A DNA stretch of 64,000 bases from Streptomyces venezuelae (GCF_008642375.1 NZ_CP029194.1:8302501-8366500); one strand, 5' to 3'; positions 41,133 to 50,866 are shown, counted from the first letter of the stretch. Numbers and translations are program-made. The notes: generated by a model not told the origin, from the letters alone.

Positions 41133-42410
41133 GTGCGACGAAGACTCTTCGGCATGACCGCCTCGGTGGCCGCATTCGGGCTACTGAGCTCCCTCGTCAC
41201 GGCCTGCAGCGCGTCCGAGAGCGACGGGACGACGCTGCGGCTCGTGGTCCCCGAGTACGGCGACAGCCCGGCGACCAGCTCCAAGACGTACTGGGACAAG
41301 CTGTCCGTCGCCTTCAGTGCCGCCCACCCCGGCAAAAGGGTCGAGGTGACGCTGTACCCATGGGCGGACGTCGACCGCGAGGTCACGCGCATGGTCGCGG
41401 AGAACAATGCTCCCGACGTGGCTCTGATGGGTGCGTACTCCGACTTCGCCGCGCAGGACCGCCTTTACGCCGCCAGCGAGGTGATGTCGATCGGGACGGA
41501 GGCGAACTTCCTGCCGCCGCTCGCGGAGGCGGGCTCGATCCACCACAGTCTCTACGGTCTGCCTTTCGTGGCCAGCAGCCGGCTGCTCTTCTACAACCAG
41601 GAACTGTTCGAGAAGTCCGGAGCGGAGCCGCCGAAGACCTGGTCGGACCTGAAGGACGCGGCCAAGGCGCTCAAGAGCGAGGGCGTGCTCTACCCGTACG
41701 CACTGCCCCTCGGCCCCGAGGAGGCGCACGCGGAAGCCCTGATCTGGCAACTGAGCAACGGCGGCGGATACACCGACAGCAGCGGCCGATACAACATCGC
41801 GTCCGAGCAGAACACGCAGACGTTCCGCTGGATCAAGGACAACCTGGTCACGCCGGGCCTCACCGGGCCGGTCGCGCCCGCCCAGCTCAACCGGCAGGAC
41901 GCCTTCGCCGCGTTCCTGCGTGGCGACGTCGGCATGGTCAACGGCTATCCCTCTCTGCTTCATGAGGCGAGAGCGAAGGGCATGAAGGTCGGCACGCTGC
42001 GCATGCCGGTGTCGGACACGCTCGACGAGGGGAAGACCCCGCCGGTGGCGGGCGTCGCCGACTGGATGATGGCCTTCAAGCGTGAGGGCAATCGCGAACT
42101 GGTGCACTCCTTCCTGAACTTCGTCTACCAGGACAAGAACCTCGTCGAGTTCGCGGGGCGCTACAAGCTGCTGCCGTCGACGGTGAGCGCCAACCAGGCG
42201 TCCCAGGCCGCGGCGGCCGACCCCAGCGCCGAGCAGTTCCTGAGCGCATTGCGCACCGCCGAGCTCTACCCGGTCAACGACCCTTCCTGGCTCCAGGTCA
42301 GCGACACCATCAAGCGGAACATCGGCAAGGCCGTCGCCCCGACCGCGGAACCGAAGATCGTGCTGGAGACCATCGCACGCCAGGCCAAAGAGGCGTCGAA
42401 TCAGAAGTAG
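41133..42410 (+). CDS. Solute-binding lipoprotein of an ABC importer (sugar type)
   Basis: The 425-residue protein starts at GTG 41133 with GAGGAAAG five bases upstream. It has a lipoprotein signal, MRRRLFGMTASVAAFGLLSS, with lipobox LVTAC. The mature part fits the family-1 extracellular solute-binding fold: an early KTYWDKLSVAFSAAHPGKRV, then DVALMGAYSDFAAQDRLYAA, YGLPFVASSRLLFYNQELFE, FLRGDVGMVNGYPSLLHEA and VADWMMAFKREGNRELVHSF. No permease or ATPase gene is adjacent, so it is an orphan; it may use a transporter encoded elsewhere. Ligand unknown, probably a sugar. Confidence 0.85.
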   Translation: MRRRLFGMTASVAAFGLLSSLVTACSASESDGTTLRLVVPEYGDSPATSSKTYWDKLSVAFSAAHPGKRVEVTLYPWADVDREVTRMVAENNAPDVALMGAYSDFAAQDRLYAASEVMSIGTEANFLPPLAEAGSIHHSLYGLPFVASSRLLFYNQELFEKSGAEPPKTWSDLKDAAKALKSEGVLYPYALPLGPEEAHAEALIWQLSNGGGYTDSSGRYNIASEQNTQTFRWIKDNLVTPGLTGPVAPAQLNRQDAFAAFLRGDVGMVNGYPSLLHEARAKGMKVGTLRMPVSDTLDEGKTPPVAGVADWMMAFKREGNRELVHSFLNFVYQDKNLVEFAGRYKLLPSTVSANQASQAAAADPSAEQFLSALRTAELYPVNDPSWLQVSDTIKRNIGKAVAPTAEPKIVLETIARQAKEASNQK

Positions 42411-42499
42411 CGGAGCCGGGAGCGAACCGGTCCGCTGACGGCACCGTGGCCGCCCTGCCGGGAGGTCGCGTTCTGGTCTGAGGGTGCCGCGGCCTCCGC

Positions 42500-43447
42500 T
42501 CACCTCGCCGAACGAGACGGAGACGGCCCGGGCTGTGGCGAGCCGGTTGCGGGAAGCCGCGCCGGCCGGGGAGCGGCAGGAACGATCCATCGGATCGCCG
42601 CGACGACCGCGTGTCCGCCGGGGCGGGCCAGGGGCAGCAGCAGGCGGGTGGTGTACGGCAGGTCGAGGCGGGCCCGGGCCCATGCGGGCAGCAGCTCGAC
42701 CGCCGCGGCTGCCAGGAAGGCGTAGGGCAGGCGGGCGGGCCAGGGCAGCGGCGGGTGGGCCAGCAGGTAGCGTGCCGCCGCGCGTGACTGAGCGGTGGCA
42801 CGCAGCTCCGGACGGTACTTTGCGAGGCGGGCCACCAGTCCGGCGGTGGTCTCCGGCGGATCCACCACCCCGAGCCGGCGCGCGACACGCGCCATGTCGG
42901 CGACGTAGCCGTCCGCCTCCCCCGGAGCCAGTGGGCGCCTTCCGTAGCGTTGATGGGCCCTGAGGAAGCAGGCGGCCTCGGCCGCGTGCACCCAGGCGAG
43001 CAGATGCGGATCGGAAGCCCGGTACGGCACGCCTTCCGGTGTCCGTCCCCGCACCGCGCCGTGGACGTGGCGCACACGGCGTACCGCCTGCTCCGCGTCC
43101 TGCGCCGTACCGAACGTCGTGACCGCCAGGAAGGTGCTCGTGCGCTGGAGCCGCCCCCAGGGGTCGCTCTCGAACCCGGAGTGCGCGGCGACCGCCGCCA
43201 TGGCGACAGGGTGGAGCGACTGCAGGAGCAGGGCGGCGAGCCCGCCGACGTACATCGCCGCGTCCGCGTGCACGGTCCGCACCGGACGGTCGGGGCCGAA
43301 CCATCGCGGGCCCGGCGTTTCGTGGATACGAGCCCGCTTCTCGTGCGCGGTGGGGCCGGCGACCCGGTGCAGCAGCGCCTCACCGGCCCGCTCCCGCAGC
43401 TCGCCGACACACGCTGGGGTCCAGAGCACCCTTCCAGTGTGCGCCAT
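42500..43447 (-). CDS. DUF2236 (MpaB/Lcp-like oxygenase) family protein
   Basis: The 315-residue protein has the DUF2236 pattern: VHADAAMYVGGLAALLLQSL, HPVAMAAVAAHSGFESDPWG, RLQRTSTFLAVTTFGTAQDA, and LLAWVHAAEAACFLRAHQRY. Conserved histidines in these segments bind b-type heme in the Lcp rubber oxygenase and relatives. Substrate here unknown. No signal peptide. It is convergent with the lipoprotein gene. Confidence 0.8.
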   Translation of the reverse strand: MAHTGRVLWTPACVGELRERAGEALLHRVAGPTAHEKRARIHETPGPRWFGPDRPVRTVHADAAMYVGGLAALLLQSLHPVAMAAVAAHSGFESDPWGRLQRTSTFLAVTTFGTAQDAEQAVRRVRHVHGAVRGRTPEGVPYRASDPHLLAWVHAAEAACFLRAHQRYGRRPLAPGEADGYVADMARVARRLGVVDPPETTAGLVARLAKYRPELRATAQSRAAARYLLAHPPLPWPARLPYAFLAAAAVELLPAWARARLDLPYTTRLLLPLARPGGHAVVAAIRWIVPAAPRPARLPATGSPQPGPSPSRSAR

Positions 43448-43543
43448 GAGGCCGCACGGACGACGGCTTCCCCCGAGTCGGCCCGCGAGCCCCCGCGCAA
43501 CGGTCGAAGAGTCCCTCTCGCACGGGTGCTCACGGCCCGGTCG

Positions 43544-44437
43544 TCACGCCCCGGCGGTCTCGCCGGCCCGCTCGACGGGGATCCACAGCTGGGAGTCCGT
43601 GTCCGTGCCGATCTCCACCGGCTGCGTCTGCAGCAGCTCAGGACCCGGCCGGCTCGCATACGGGTTCGAGGGGAACCACTGCGTGAACACGTCCCGCCAC
43701 AGCTCCTGGAGGGCGCTCGGGTACGGCCCGTGGTTGTCGAAGACCGCCCAGGTTCCGGCGGGCACGTCGAGGGCGTCGAGCTCGTCCGCGGCGGCCTCCG
43801 GGGTGGTGACGACGCCGATCCAGTAGTCGACCTCCGCGCCTTCCTCGCGGCTGTCGGTCAGGTGCACCACCGCCGACAGCACGCCTTCCGGCTGCCCGTC
43901 GGCCAGCTCCTTCATCCGTACGATCGCCTGCTCGTCCAGGCTCTCCACGTGCGCCGCGGCCGCTGCGTTGACCCCCTCGTGCACGAGAGGTACCCGCGCC
44001 TTCCTGCCCACGACCCGAAACGCTTCCTTCTCCACGATCCGGTACCGCATGGTCGTACTCCCTTCGACGACGACACGGAAGGACATGCGCGGCTGCGCCG
44101 TGAGCGTCGCACCGGTACGCCGGGCCTCACCCGGCCCGATGCCGTGCACCGACCGGAACGCCCGCGCGAACGCCTCACCCGACCCGTACCCGTACCGCAC
44201 GGCCACGTCGAGCAGCGTCCGCTCCCCGCCCAGCACCTCGGCGCCGGCGAGCGTCATGCGGCGGCGCCGCACGTACACGGAGAGCGGCATCCCGGCGAGG
44301 GCCGAGAACAGGCGCCGGAAGTGGTACTCCGACGTCATCGCGATCCGAGCGACCGCGGCGACGTCGACCTCCCGGCCCGCCTCCGCCTCGAGGCAGCGCT
44401 CGATGTGGTCGAGTGCCTGGTTGAGCTGCTCCAGCAC
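43544..44437 (-). CDS. AraC-family regulator with C-terminal GyrI-like effector domain
   Basis: The 297-residue protein starts with an AraC double HTH (residues ~1-110: LNQALDHIERCLEAEAGREV, AMTSEYHFRRLFSALAGMPL, YGYGSGEAFARAFRSVHGIG). It ends in a GyrI-like small-molecule-binding domain (YRIVEKEAFRVVGRKARV, then VFDNHGPYPSALQELWRDVF), like Rob and SoxS-related multidrug regulators. GTG 44437 was chosen; GGAAGGA lies 12 bases upstream. The divergent DUF3291 gene is a possible target. Confidence 0.85.
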   Translation of the reverse strand: MLEQLNQALDHIERCLEAEAGREVDVAAVARIAMTSEYHFRRLFSALAGMPLSVYVRRRRMTLAGAEVLGGERTLLDVAVRYGYGSGEAFARAFRSVHGIGPGEARRTGATLTAQPRMSFRVVVEGSTTMRYRIVEKEAFRVVGRKARVPLVHEGVNAAAAAHVESLDEQAIVRMKELADGQPEGVLSAVVHLTDSREEGAEVDYWIGVVTTPEAAADELDALDVPAGTWAVFDNHGPYPSALQELWRDVFTQWFPSNPYASRPGPELLQTQPVEIGTDTDSQLWIPVERAGETAGA

Positions 44438-44505
44438 GGGGTGCGTGTCCTTCCTTCTGATGTCTTCACCGTAGGAAGCACCACCCTCCCAGGACCCGAC
44501 GATCC

Positions 44506-45084
44506 GTGCCCGGAACGATCGGGTGCACCACCACCGCGGCGCCCCTCCGATCGCCCACGGCACCCGTCCACCTGCCCCGTCCGTGCACTCTCACGCGAGA
44601 ACTGCACGAGAGCGGCGAGGCCATCTACCGGAAGATCAGCCGGCACCCCGGCTACCTCGCTCATGCCGAAGCGGCAGACGGAGACCGGGGCGCACACTTC
44701 GACTTGGACTGGGGTGCATGGGGAGAGTTCGCCGTACCGACCTGGTACGGCAAGGGCCGCACGGTGGAAACCGCCGCCCTGGCCACGACCCTCTCACTCT
44801 GGACCGACCTGCGCCCTGCCTTCGACGCCATCTACACCGGTCTGCACCGCGAGGCGCTGAACAGGCGTCACGACTGGTTCGAGAGGACAGAACACCCGAG
44901 TTGCGCGTTCTGGTGGGTCTCCGACGGCGTGATACCCACCTGGCAGGACGGGGCTTCCAGGCTGGAGCACCTCCACGATCACGGCTCCACGCCGCACGCC
45001 TTCACCTTCCACCACGCGTTCGCCCCGGAAGGGACTCCGACCAGGATGAAGGGCGTCGCGCCGAAGAGCGACCAGGTTCGCTGA
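44506..45084 (+). CDS. DUF3291 domain protein
   Basis: The 192-residue protein matches DUF3291: FAVPTWYGKGRTVETAALAT, DWFERTEHPSCAFWWVSDGV, then ASRLEHLHDHGSTPHAFTFH. The family is small and of unknown function, with an alpha+beta barrel fold related to antibiotic-biosynthesis monooxygenases. The start is GTG 44506, and the first ~30 residues are Thr/Pro-rich and may not be conserved. It is divergent from the AraC-GyrI regulator. Confidence 0.75.
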   Translation: MPGTIGCTTTAAPLRSPTAPVHLPRPCTLTRELHESGEAIYRKISRHPGYLAHAEAADGDRGAHFDLDWGAWGEFAVPTWYGKGRTVETAALATTLSLWTDLRPAFDAIYTGLHREALNRRHDWFERTEHPSCAFWWVSDGVIPTWQDGASRLEHLHDHGSTPHAFTFHHAFAPEGTPTRMKGVAPKSDQVR

Positions 45085-45144
45085 CGAGGGCCGAAACGTG
45101 ATGACAGGCCCCTGTCGCGAGCACGGCGTCCCAAGGCCCCTGGC

Positions 45145-46572
45145 TCAGAGGGCCGGGCGGCTGTTCCACGGGCGTACCGCCTCGATTGCCGTGGCCACGC
45201 GGAACACCCCGGCATCGTCGTAGGTGCGTCCGACGACCTGGACTCCCGTCGGCACGCCGGTCGAGGCGAATCCGGACGGCACGCTCAGCACCGGGCAGCG
45301 ACTGGCGATGTTGAACACCGTGGTCATCGCGGCCTCCAGATAGGAGTCCAGCTCGACGCCGCCGATCACGACCTTGGTCGAGAGGTAGTCGTCGTCCGCT
45401 CTCAGCGCCGGGACGGCGGTCGTCGGGCAGAGCAGGACGTCATAGCGGTCGAGCAGTCTGCCGAGCGTCGTCTGCACCGCAGCCTCCAGTTCCAGACCGC
45501 GCATGATGCTTCCGGGCTCGCGGACGGCCTCGGCAGTCCGCTCGGCGAAGTCGAGCGCGTACGCGGTGAGAAGATCGCCGTGCTCCGCGGCGACCGACGT
45601 GACATAGGGGCCGAAGACGGAGCCGAAGTGAATCATCGCCGCCTCCATCACGGTCGCCCGCGTGATCGGGACGTCCACGTCCTCGACGATGGCTCCGGCG
45701 GCGCGCAGGGCTTCCGCCACGGCTCGGGTGTTGGCCTCGACCTCGGGATCGACCGGCCAGTCCCCGAGGTTGACCGACAGCGCCACCCGTACACCCTCGA
45801 CGCCCTCGAAGCGTTCGGGCAGGGTGAACTTGGGACGCAAGGAGACCGCGTCGAGCGGGTGGGGTCCCGCGATGACGTTCTGCAGGAGTGCGCAGTCACC
45901 GACGGTCCGCGCCATCGGACCGTCGTGGCAGTACGTGTCGAGATTGAACGGGGCCATGGCCGGCACGCGACCGTACGGCGGCTTGTATCCGACCGTGCCC
46001 GTGAACGAGGCGGGAATGCGGATGGAGCCGCCGATGTCGGAGCCGGTCGCGAGCGTCGTCTCCCCGGCCGCGAGCGCGGCGCCGGCGCCGCCCGACGAAC
46101 CGCCCGGGCTGAACTCCGGGTTCCACGGGTTGCGCGTCACACCCCACAACCGGGACTGCGTGAAGGCCGCGCAGCTGAACTCCGGCGTGGTGGTCCGCGC
46201 GTGCACGATGCCGCCCGCGGCCTGGACCCGCTCGACGACCGGATGCGTCTCGTCGGCGATCTCGTCCCGGAAGGCCAGCGAACCGTCTGTGCTGCGGCGC
46301 CCCTTGAGGGGCTGCTCCTCCTTCGTCGCGACCGGGAGCCCCTCCAGCGCGCGGGGCGCCGCCCCTTTGCCTCCGTACCGTGCCTCGGCCTCGCGCGCGG
46401 CGGCGAGCGCCTGCTCGAAGGTCTGCTCGGCGAGGGCGTTGACCTTGGACTCGACGGCTTCGGCGCGTGCGATGACAGCGGTCATCAGCTCGACCGGTGA
46501 CAGCGAGCGCTCCCGGAAGCGGCGCAGGGCTTCGGTGGCCGGCAGATAGGCGATGTCGGTGAGGTCGGTCAT
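45145..46572 (-). CDS. Amidase (amidase signature family)
   Basis: The 475-residue protein has the Ser-cisSer-Lys triad signature: lysine in LPVATKEEQPLKG, the Gly/Ser segment FSPGGSSGGAGAALAAGETT, and LATGSDIGGSIRIPASFTGT with VGYKPPYGRVP. The C-terminal RCPVLSVPSGFASTGVPTGV is also typical. These enzymes hydrolyse amides such as aryl or peptide amides; specificity cannot be read. Length and order are normal. No signal peptide. Confidence 0.9.
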   Translation of the reverse strand: MTDLTDIAYLPATEALRRFRERSLSPVELMTAVIARAEAVESKVNALAEQTFEQALAAAREAEARYGGKGAAPRALEGLPVATKEEQPLKGRRSTDGSLAFRDEIADETHPVVERVQAAGGIVHARTTTPEFSCAAFTQSRLWGVTRNPWNPEFSPGGSSGGAGAALAAGETTLATGSDIGGSIRIPASFTGTVGYKPPYGRVPAMAPFNLDTYCHDGPMARTVGDCALLQNVIAGPHPLDAVSLRPKFTLPERFEGVEGVRVALSVNLGDWPVDPEVEANTRAVAEALRAAGAIVEDVDVPITRATVMEAAMIHFGSVFGPYVTSVAAEHGDLLTAYALDFAERTAEAVREPGSIMRGLELEAAVQTTLGRLLDRYDVLLCPTTAVPALRADDDYLSTKVVIGGVELDSYLEAAMTTVFNIASRCPVLSVPSGFASTGVPTGVQVVGRTYDDAGVFRVATAIEAVRPWNSRPAL

Positions 46573-46979
46573 GGTGGATCCCTACTGAGGCGATGGAGGT
46601 GATGGAGGCGATGGGGGTGACGGAGGCGCGTCGGAGGCGTCGGGGGCATGGGCGGACGACCGACTCGACGGCAGCATCGAACCGCCGTCCGCTTCCCGCG
46701 TCAACGGTGTTGTCGTAAGGCGGAGCGGGGTCCGCCTCCGCCGACGTGGTAGCCCTCCGTCAAAGTGGTCGGCCCCCGCCAAGGCGGCCGCCAGGGGGCG
46801 TGTGCTCGCGGCGCTGACACCACGTCGAGCACGTTTCGCCGCTGCTCCCCTTACGCGCAGGAGGGTTTGCCCATAGCCTCTCCACTGCTCGCAAGTTACC
46901 CGCCGGTCAATCAAGCACTGAAGCACTGAAGCACTGAAGCGATGAATCGTTGATGGCCGCCCTGGGCCCGGAGGTCGAC
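46573..46979. other. Intergenic region with short tandem repeats
   Basis: These 400 bases separate the divergent amidase and acyl-CoA ligase genes. A direct repeat, AAGCACTG three times (46913-46936) plus AAGCGATG, lies shortly before the ligase start. A GATGGAGG-type repeat lies at 46590-46620 (GGCGATGG/GGAGGTGATGG). No gene recognised. Confidence 0.5.
46913..46944 (+). repeat. Three perfect 8-bp direct repeats and one variant
   Basis: AAGCACTG occurs at 46913, 46921 and 46929 and is followed by AAGCGATG at 46937. The block ends 35 bases before the fadD ATG, in the region where a promoter or operator is expected. Slipped-strand repeat or regulator site. Confidence 0.7.
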
Positions 46980-48866
46980 ATGAGTTCCGCGCAGTACCTT
47001 CTCGAGAACCGTCCGCACTCAGTGGCGCATCTCTTCCTGTCACGGGTCGAGGCCACTCCCGACCGCGAGGCCTACCGCTATCCGGTGGCCGCCGACCACG
47101 GTGCTCCCGGCGCCGAGGAGTGGCGCTCCCTGACCTGGGCCCAGGCCGCGGAGCGCGTGAGGGCGATCGCGGCCGGCCTGCTCTCCCTCGGGCTTCTGCC
47201 CGAGGAGCGCGTCGCGATCTCCTCCCCGACCCGGGTGGAGTGGATCCTCGCCGACCTGGGCGTGATGTGCGCGGGGACCGCCGCGACCGCCGTCTACCCG
47301 AGCACCAACGCCGACGAGACGGCGTACATCCTCGCCGACTCCGGCAGTCGGGCGATCTTCGTCGAGAACGCCGCCCAGCTGGCCAAGGTGACCGCCCACG
47401 CGGAACGCCTGCCCGGGCTCGGCCACGCGATCCTCTTCGATGCGGAGACGGACACGCCCCACGTCAAGGGACTTGAGGTCCTGACCCTCGCCGAGCTGGA
47501 GGAGCGCGGCACGGCACACCTGCGCGAGCACCCCGACGCGATCGACACGACGGTCCGGGCCATCGAGCGGGACCAACTCGCCACCCTGATCTACACCTCG
47601 GGCACGACCGGCCGCCCGAAGGGCGTGCGCCTGGTGCACGACTGCTGGTCCTACCAGGCCGTCGCGCAGGAGGTCAGCGGGCTGCTGCTCCCCGACGACG
47701 TGCAGTTTCTGTGGCTGCCGCTGTCCCACGTCTTCGGCAACGCCCTGATCTCCGGTCAGGTGAGGACCGGAAGCGTGATCGCGGTGGACGGGCGCGTCGA
47801 CCGCATCGTCACCAACCTGCCCGTCGTCCGGCCCACCGTGATGGCCTCCGCGCCGCGGATCTTCGAGAAGGTCTACAACGGCATCGCGGCCAGGGCGAGG
47901 GCCGAGGGTGGTGCCAAGTACAAGATCTTCCAGTGGGCGGCCAAGGTCGCCCGCGACTACGCCAGGACCGGGCAGGAACAGATGGTGGCGACGGGAAGAC
48001 GCACGGTGCCGCTGTCGCTCACCGTGCAGCACGCCGTCGCCGACAAGCTGGTCTACGGCAAGATCCGCGCCGCCTTCGGGGGCGCACTTCGCGGCAGCGC
48101 GTCGGGGAGTGCCGCACTCGCCCCCGACATCGGCTACTTCTTCGCCGGCGCCGGCGTGCCCGTCCTCGAAGGCTACGGCCTGACGGAGACCAGTGCAGCC
48201 GTCACGGTCAACCCGGTCGACAACCTCCGGGTGGGCACGGTCGGCAGACCCCTGCCCGGCACCGAGGTCCGCATCGCCGAGGACGGGGAGATCCTCCTGA
48301 AGGGCCCCGGTGTCATGCGGGGCTATCACAACCTTCCGGAGAAGACCGCCGAAGTGCTGGAGAGCGACGGCTGGTTCCACACCGGCGACATCGGCGAGGT
48401 CGACAAGGACGGCTTCGTCCGGATAACGGACCGAAAGAAGGACCTGTTCAAGACGTCGGGCGGCAAGTACATAGCGCCCACGGAGATCGAAAGCCGCTTC
48501 AAGGCGGTCTGCCCGTACGTCAGCAACATCCTGGTCATCGGCAACGGCCGCAACTACTGCACCGCCCTGATCACGCTCGACGAAAGCGCGATCATGCCCT
48601 GGGCGGCATCCCACGACCTGGGGGACCGCAGCTACGCCGAGGTCGTCTCCTCGCCGGAAGTGCACACGCTGATCGAAGGCTTCGTCGCACGCGTCAACGG
48701 CGACCTGCAGCGGTGGCAGACGATCAAGAAGTTCTCGGTGCTGCCGCGTGACCTCGACATCGAGCACGGCGAGCTCACCCCCAGCCTCAAGGTCAAGCGG
48801 CCCGTCGTGGAGCGCGCATACGCCAAGGTCATCGAGACGATGTACGAGGGTGCCCGCGAGGCGTGA
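46980..48866 (+). CDS. fadD: Long-chain fatty acid-CoA ligase (AMP-forming)
   Basis: The 628-residue enzyme has the ANL-superfamily signatures: LIYTSGTTGRPKGVRL (P-loop), VPVLEGYGLTETSAAVTVNP, and GWFHTGDIGEVDKDGFVRIT with DRKKDLFKTSGGKYIAPTEI. It activates long-chain fatty acids to acyl-CoA through acyl-AMP. GGAGGT lies four bases before ATG 46980. A hairpin follows the stop (48871-48890). Confidence 0.9.
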   Translation: MSSAQYLLENRPHSVAHLFLSRVEATPDREAYRYPVAADHGAPGAEEWRSLTWAQAAERVRAIAAGLLSLGLLPEERVAISSPTRVEWILADLGVMCAGTAATAVYPSTNADETAYILADSGSRAIFVENAAQLAKVTAHAERLPGLGHAILFDAETDTPHVKGLEVLTLAELEERGTAHLREHPDAIDTTVRAIERDQLATLIYTSGTTGRPKGVRLVHDCWSYQAVAQEVSGLLLPDDVQFLWLPLSHVFGNALISGQVRTGSVIAVDGRVDRIVTNLPVVRPTVMASAPRIFEKVYNGIAARARAEGGAKYKIFQWAAKVARDYARTGQEQMVATGRRTVPLSLTVQHAVADKLVYGKIRAAFGGALRGSASGSAALAPDIGYFFAGAGVPVLEGYGLTETSAAVTVNPVDNLRVGTVGRPLPGTEVRIAEDGEILLKGPGVMRGYHNLPEKTAEVLESDGWFHTGDIGEVDKDGFVRITDRKKDLFKTSGGKYIAPTEIESRFKAVCPYVSNILVIGNGRNYCTALITLDESAIMPWAASHDLGDRSYAEVVSSPEVHTLIEGFVARVNGDLQRWQTIKKFSVLPRDLDIEHGELTPSLKVKRPVVERAYAKVIETMYEGAREA

Positions 48867-48870
48867 TGTC

Positions 48871-48890
48871 ACCTGCCCGGTACGGCAGGT
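48871..48890 (+). terminator. Hairpin after the fatty acid-CoA ligase
   Basis: ACCTGCC and GGCAGGT are perfect inverted repeats around a six-base loop, directly after the stop codon. Confidence 0.5.
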
Positions 48891-49103
48891 CCGCGGTCCC
48901 GGCATCATCGGCGACAGCGGCGTTTTCCGGCCAACATCTCGACAGTTTCGACTCTCCGGACAACCGGGCACCCAGCTCCCTCCTCTCACCGGACGGGCGC
49001 AGCGAGTGCCTGTCGCCGTTCCGGCCGGACGTGACCCGTCCCGCCGGACCGGGTGGCCCGCTGTCAGCTCCCTTTGCCACAGCATCCGGAGAACGAGGGA
49101 TCG

Positions 49104-50858
49104 ATGACCACTACGCGCACCATCCGGCTGCGGCGTCCGCTGCTCGCCGGTACCACGGCCGTCGCCGCCATGGCCGTGACGGTCGGCTTCATGGCCGCCA
49201 CGCCGGAGCAGGCGAAGGCCGCGCCGGGGCCCAGACTGAGTCTCATCGCGGCGACCGACTCGGTCACGCTCACCTCGTGGAAGGAGGAGCCGGGCGTCTA
49301 TCTGGACCTGGGCACCTATCTGACCGCGGAGGGAACACCGCTGGAGTTCAAGGTGACCCGGAAGTCCTACAAGGACCCGGTGACCATCACCCAGACCGTG
49401 TACGCGGGCGGCAAGACGAAGACCAGGACGCTGCCCCCGGGCACGGTGAAGGACTTCTCAGGGCTGCCGGGGTTCGCGGAGATCACCGTCACCGACAAGA
49501 CGGGCAAGACGGTCGCCAGCCGGACGGAAAGCTTCTGTCCGAACAACGCCAGCGGACGGGTCCGCCCCGACGCGCCCTCCACCTCGAAGTATCCGGAGAG
49601 CTGTCCCACCAACCCCTTCACCCTCGGTTCCGTGTGGGGCGTCGAGAAGGGGTGGGCCGCCAACACCTACGGCGGTTCCTACACCCAGCCGGTGAAGCTC
49701 GCCGCCGGCACGTACACGGCCAAGATCGGGGTCGCCAAGAAGTACCGGGACCTCCTCGGGATCGCCGACCGGCCCGCGACCGTGAAGGTCACCGTCCAGG
49801 AGCGCAGCTGGGAGGACGGCGCCGGCGCCGCGCCCGCCAGGTCGGCCACCGCCGGCGAACACGCGGGGCACGGCGCGGCCCACCAGGCCCCGGCCGGTCA
49901 CACCGGGCACGGGTCGGGGCACGGCCGGCCGACCCCCGCCCAGGCCGGCGCACCGGAGACCAGCGGCGCGGGTCCCTCGTACAACGTGGGCCACGGGCCG
50001 CTGAAGGCCGCGCCGCCTGCCGTGCCGTGGGCGGTGAAGAGGCAGCAGGCCGAACGCGCCGAGATGCAGGCCGGTGACACCACCGGGCAGACCGACGGCT
50101 CGCGGCAGGCGCCCGCGCTCACGCCGCTGTCCACGCGGCCCAGCGGGAGTCCCTCCGTCCCGAACGTCCCGAAGCCCGACCTGCGGTCGCTGCCGGCATA
50201 CGGCATCACCATCAGCGACGGCGGCCAGAACATCCCGGGCAAGGACTACCTGGCCTTCAGCGCCAACGTGTGGAACGCCGGTCCCGCCCAGCTCGTGGTC
50301 GACGGCTTCCGCTCGCCCGGGAAAGCCAAGATGGACGCCTACCAGTACTTCTACGACGCCGCGGGCAAGCAGGTCGGCTACACCCCGACCGGCACCATGG
50401 AGTGGGACCCGCGTCCCGGCCACGTGCACTGGCACTTCACCGACTTCGCCAGCTACCGGCTTCTGAAGGCGGACAAGAAGGAAGCGGTGCGCAGTGGCAA
50501 GGAGGCCTTCTGCCTGGCCAACACCGACGCCGTCGACTACACGGTGAAGAACGCCAACTGGCACCCGTTCAACACCGACCTGGCAACCGCCTGCGGCCAG
50601 GAGAACTCCATCTCCGTCCGCGAGGTGCTGGACGTCGGCTCCGGTGACACCTACACCCAGGACCTGCCGGGCCAGTCGTTCGACATCACGGACGTGCCCA
50701 ACGGCACCTACTACATCCAGGTGCTGGCCAATCCGGCCAAGCGACTGAAGGAAACCAACCTCGACAACAACAGCGCCCTGCGGAAGGTCGTCCTCGGCGG
50801 CACCCCCGGCCGGCGCACCGTGACCGTCCCCGCGCACGACCTCGTGAACGCGAACTGA
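49104..50858 (+). CDS. Secreted lysyl-oxidase-like protein
   Basis: The 584-residue protein has a Sec signal (LLAGTTAVAAMAVTVGFMAA, cleavage near QAKA). Residues ~40-235 form a beta-rich region of unknown type. A His/Gly-rich linker follows (GEHAGHGAAHQAPAGHTGHG), then the lysyl oxidase domain with the copper motif HVHWHF, DGGQNIPGKDY and FCLANTDAVDYTVKN. Lysyl oxidases use copper and a tyrosine-derived cofactor to oxidise primary amines. The bacterial role is uncertain: extracellular protein modification or amine use. GAGGGA lies before ATG 49104, and a hairpin lies downstream at 50867. Confidence 0.8.
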   Translation: MTTTRTIRLRRPLLAGTTAVAAMAVTVGFMAATPEQAKAAPGPRLSLIAATDSVTLTSWKEEPGVYLDLGTYLTAEGTPLEFKVTRKSYKDPVTITQTVYAGGKTKTRTLPPGTVKDFSGLPGFAEITVTDKTGKTVASRTESFCPNNASGRVRPDAPSTSKYPESCPTNPFTLGSVWGVEKGWAANTYGGSYTQPVKLAAGTYTAKIGVAKKYRDLLGIADRPATVKVTVQERSWEDGAGAAPARSATAGEHAGHGAAHQAPAGHTGHGSGHGRPTPAQAGAPETSGAGPSYNVGHGPLKAAPPAVPWAVKRQQAERAEMQAGDTTGQTDGSRQAPALTPLSTRPSGSPSVPNVPKPDLRSLPAYGITISDGGQNIPGKDYLAFSANVWNAGPAQLVVDGFRSPGKAKMDAYQYFYDAAGKQVGYTPTGTMEWDPRPGHVHWHFTDFASYRLLKADKKEAVRSGKEAFCLANTDAVDYTVKNANWHPFNTDLATACGQENSISVREVLDVGSGDTYTQDLPGQSFDITDVPNGTYYIQVLANPAKRLKETNLDNNSALRKVVLGGTPGRRTVTVPAHDLVNAN

Positions 50859-50866
50859 CCTGAGAA

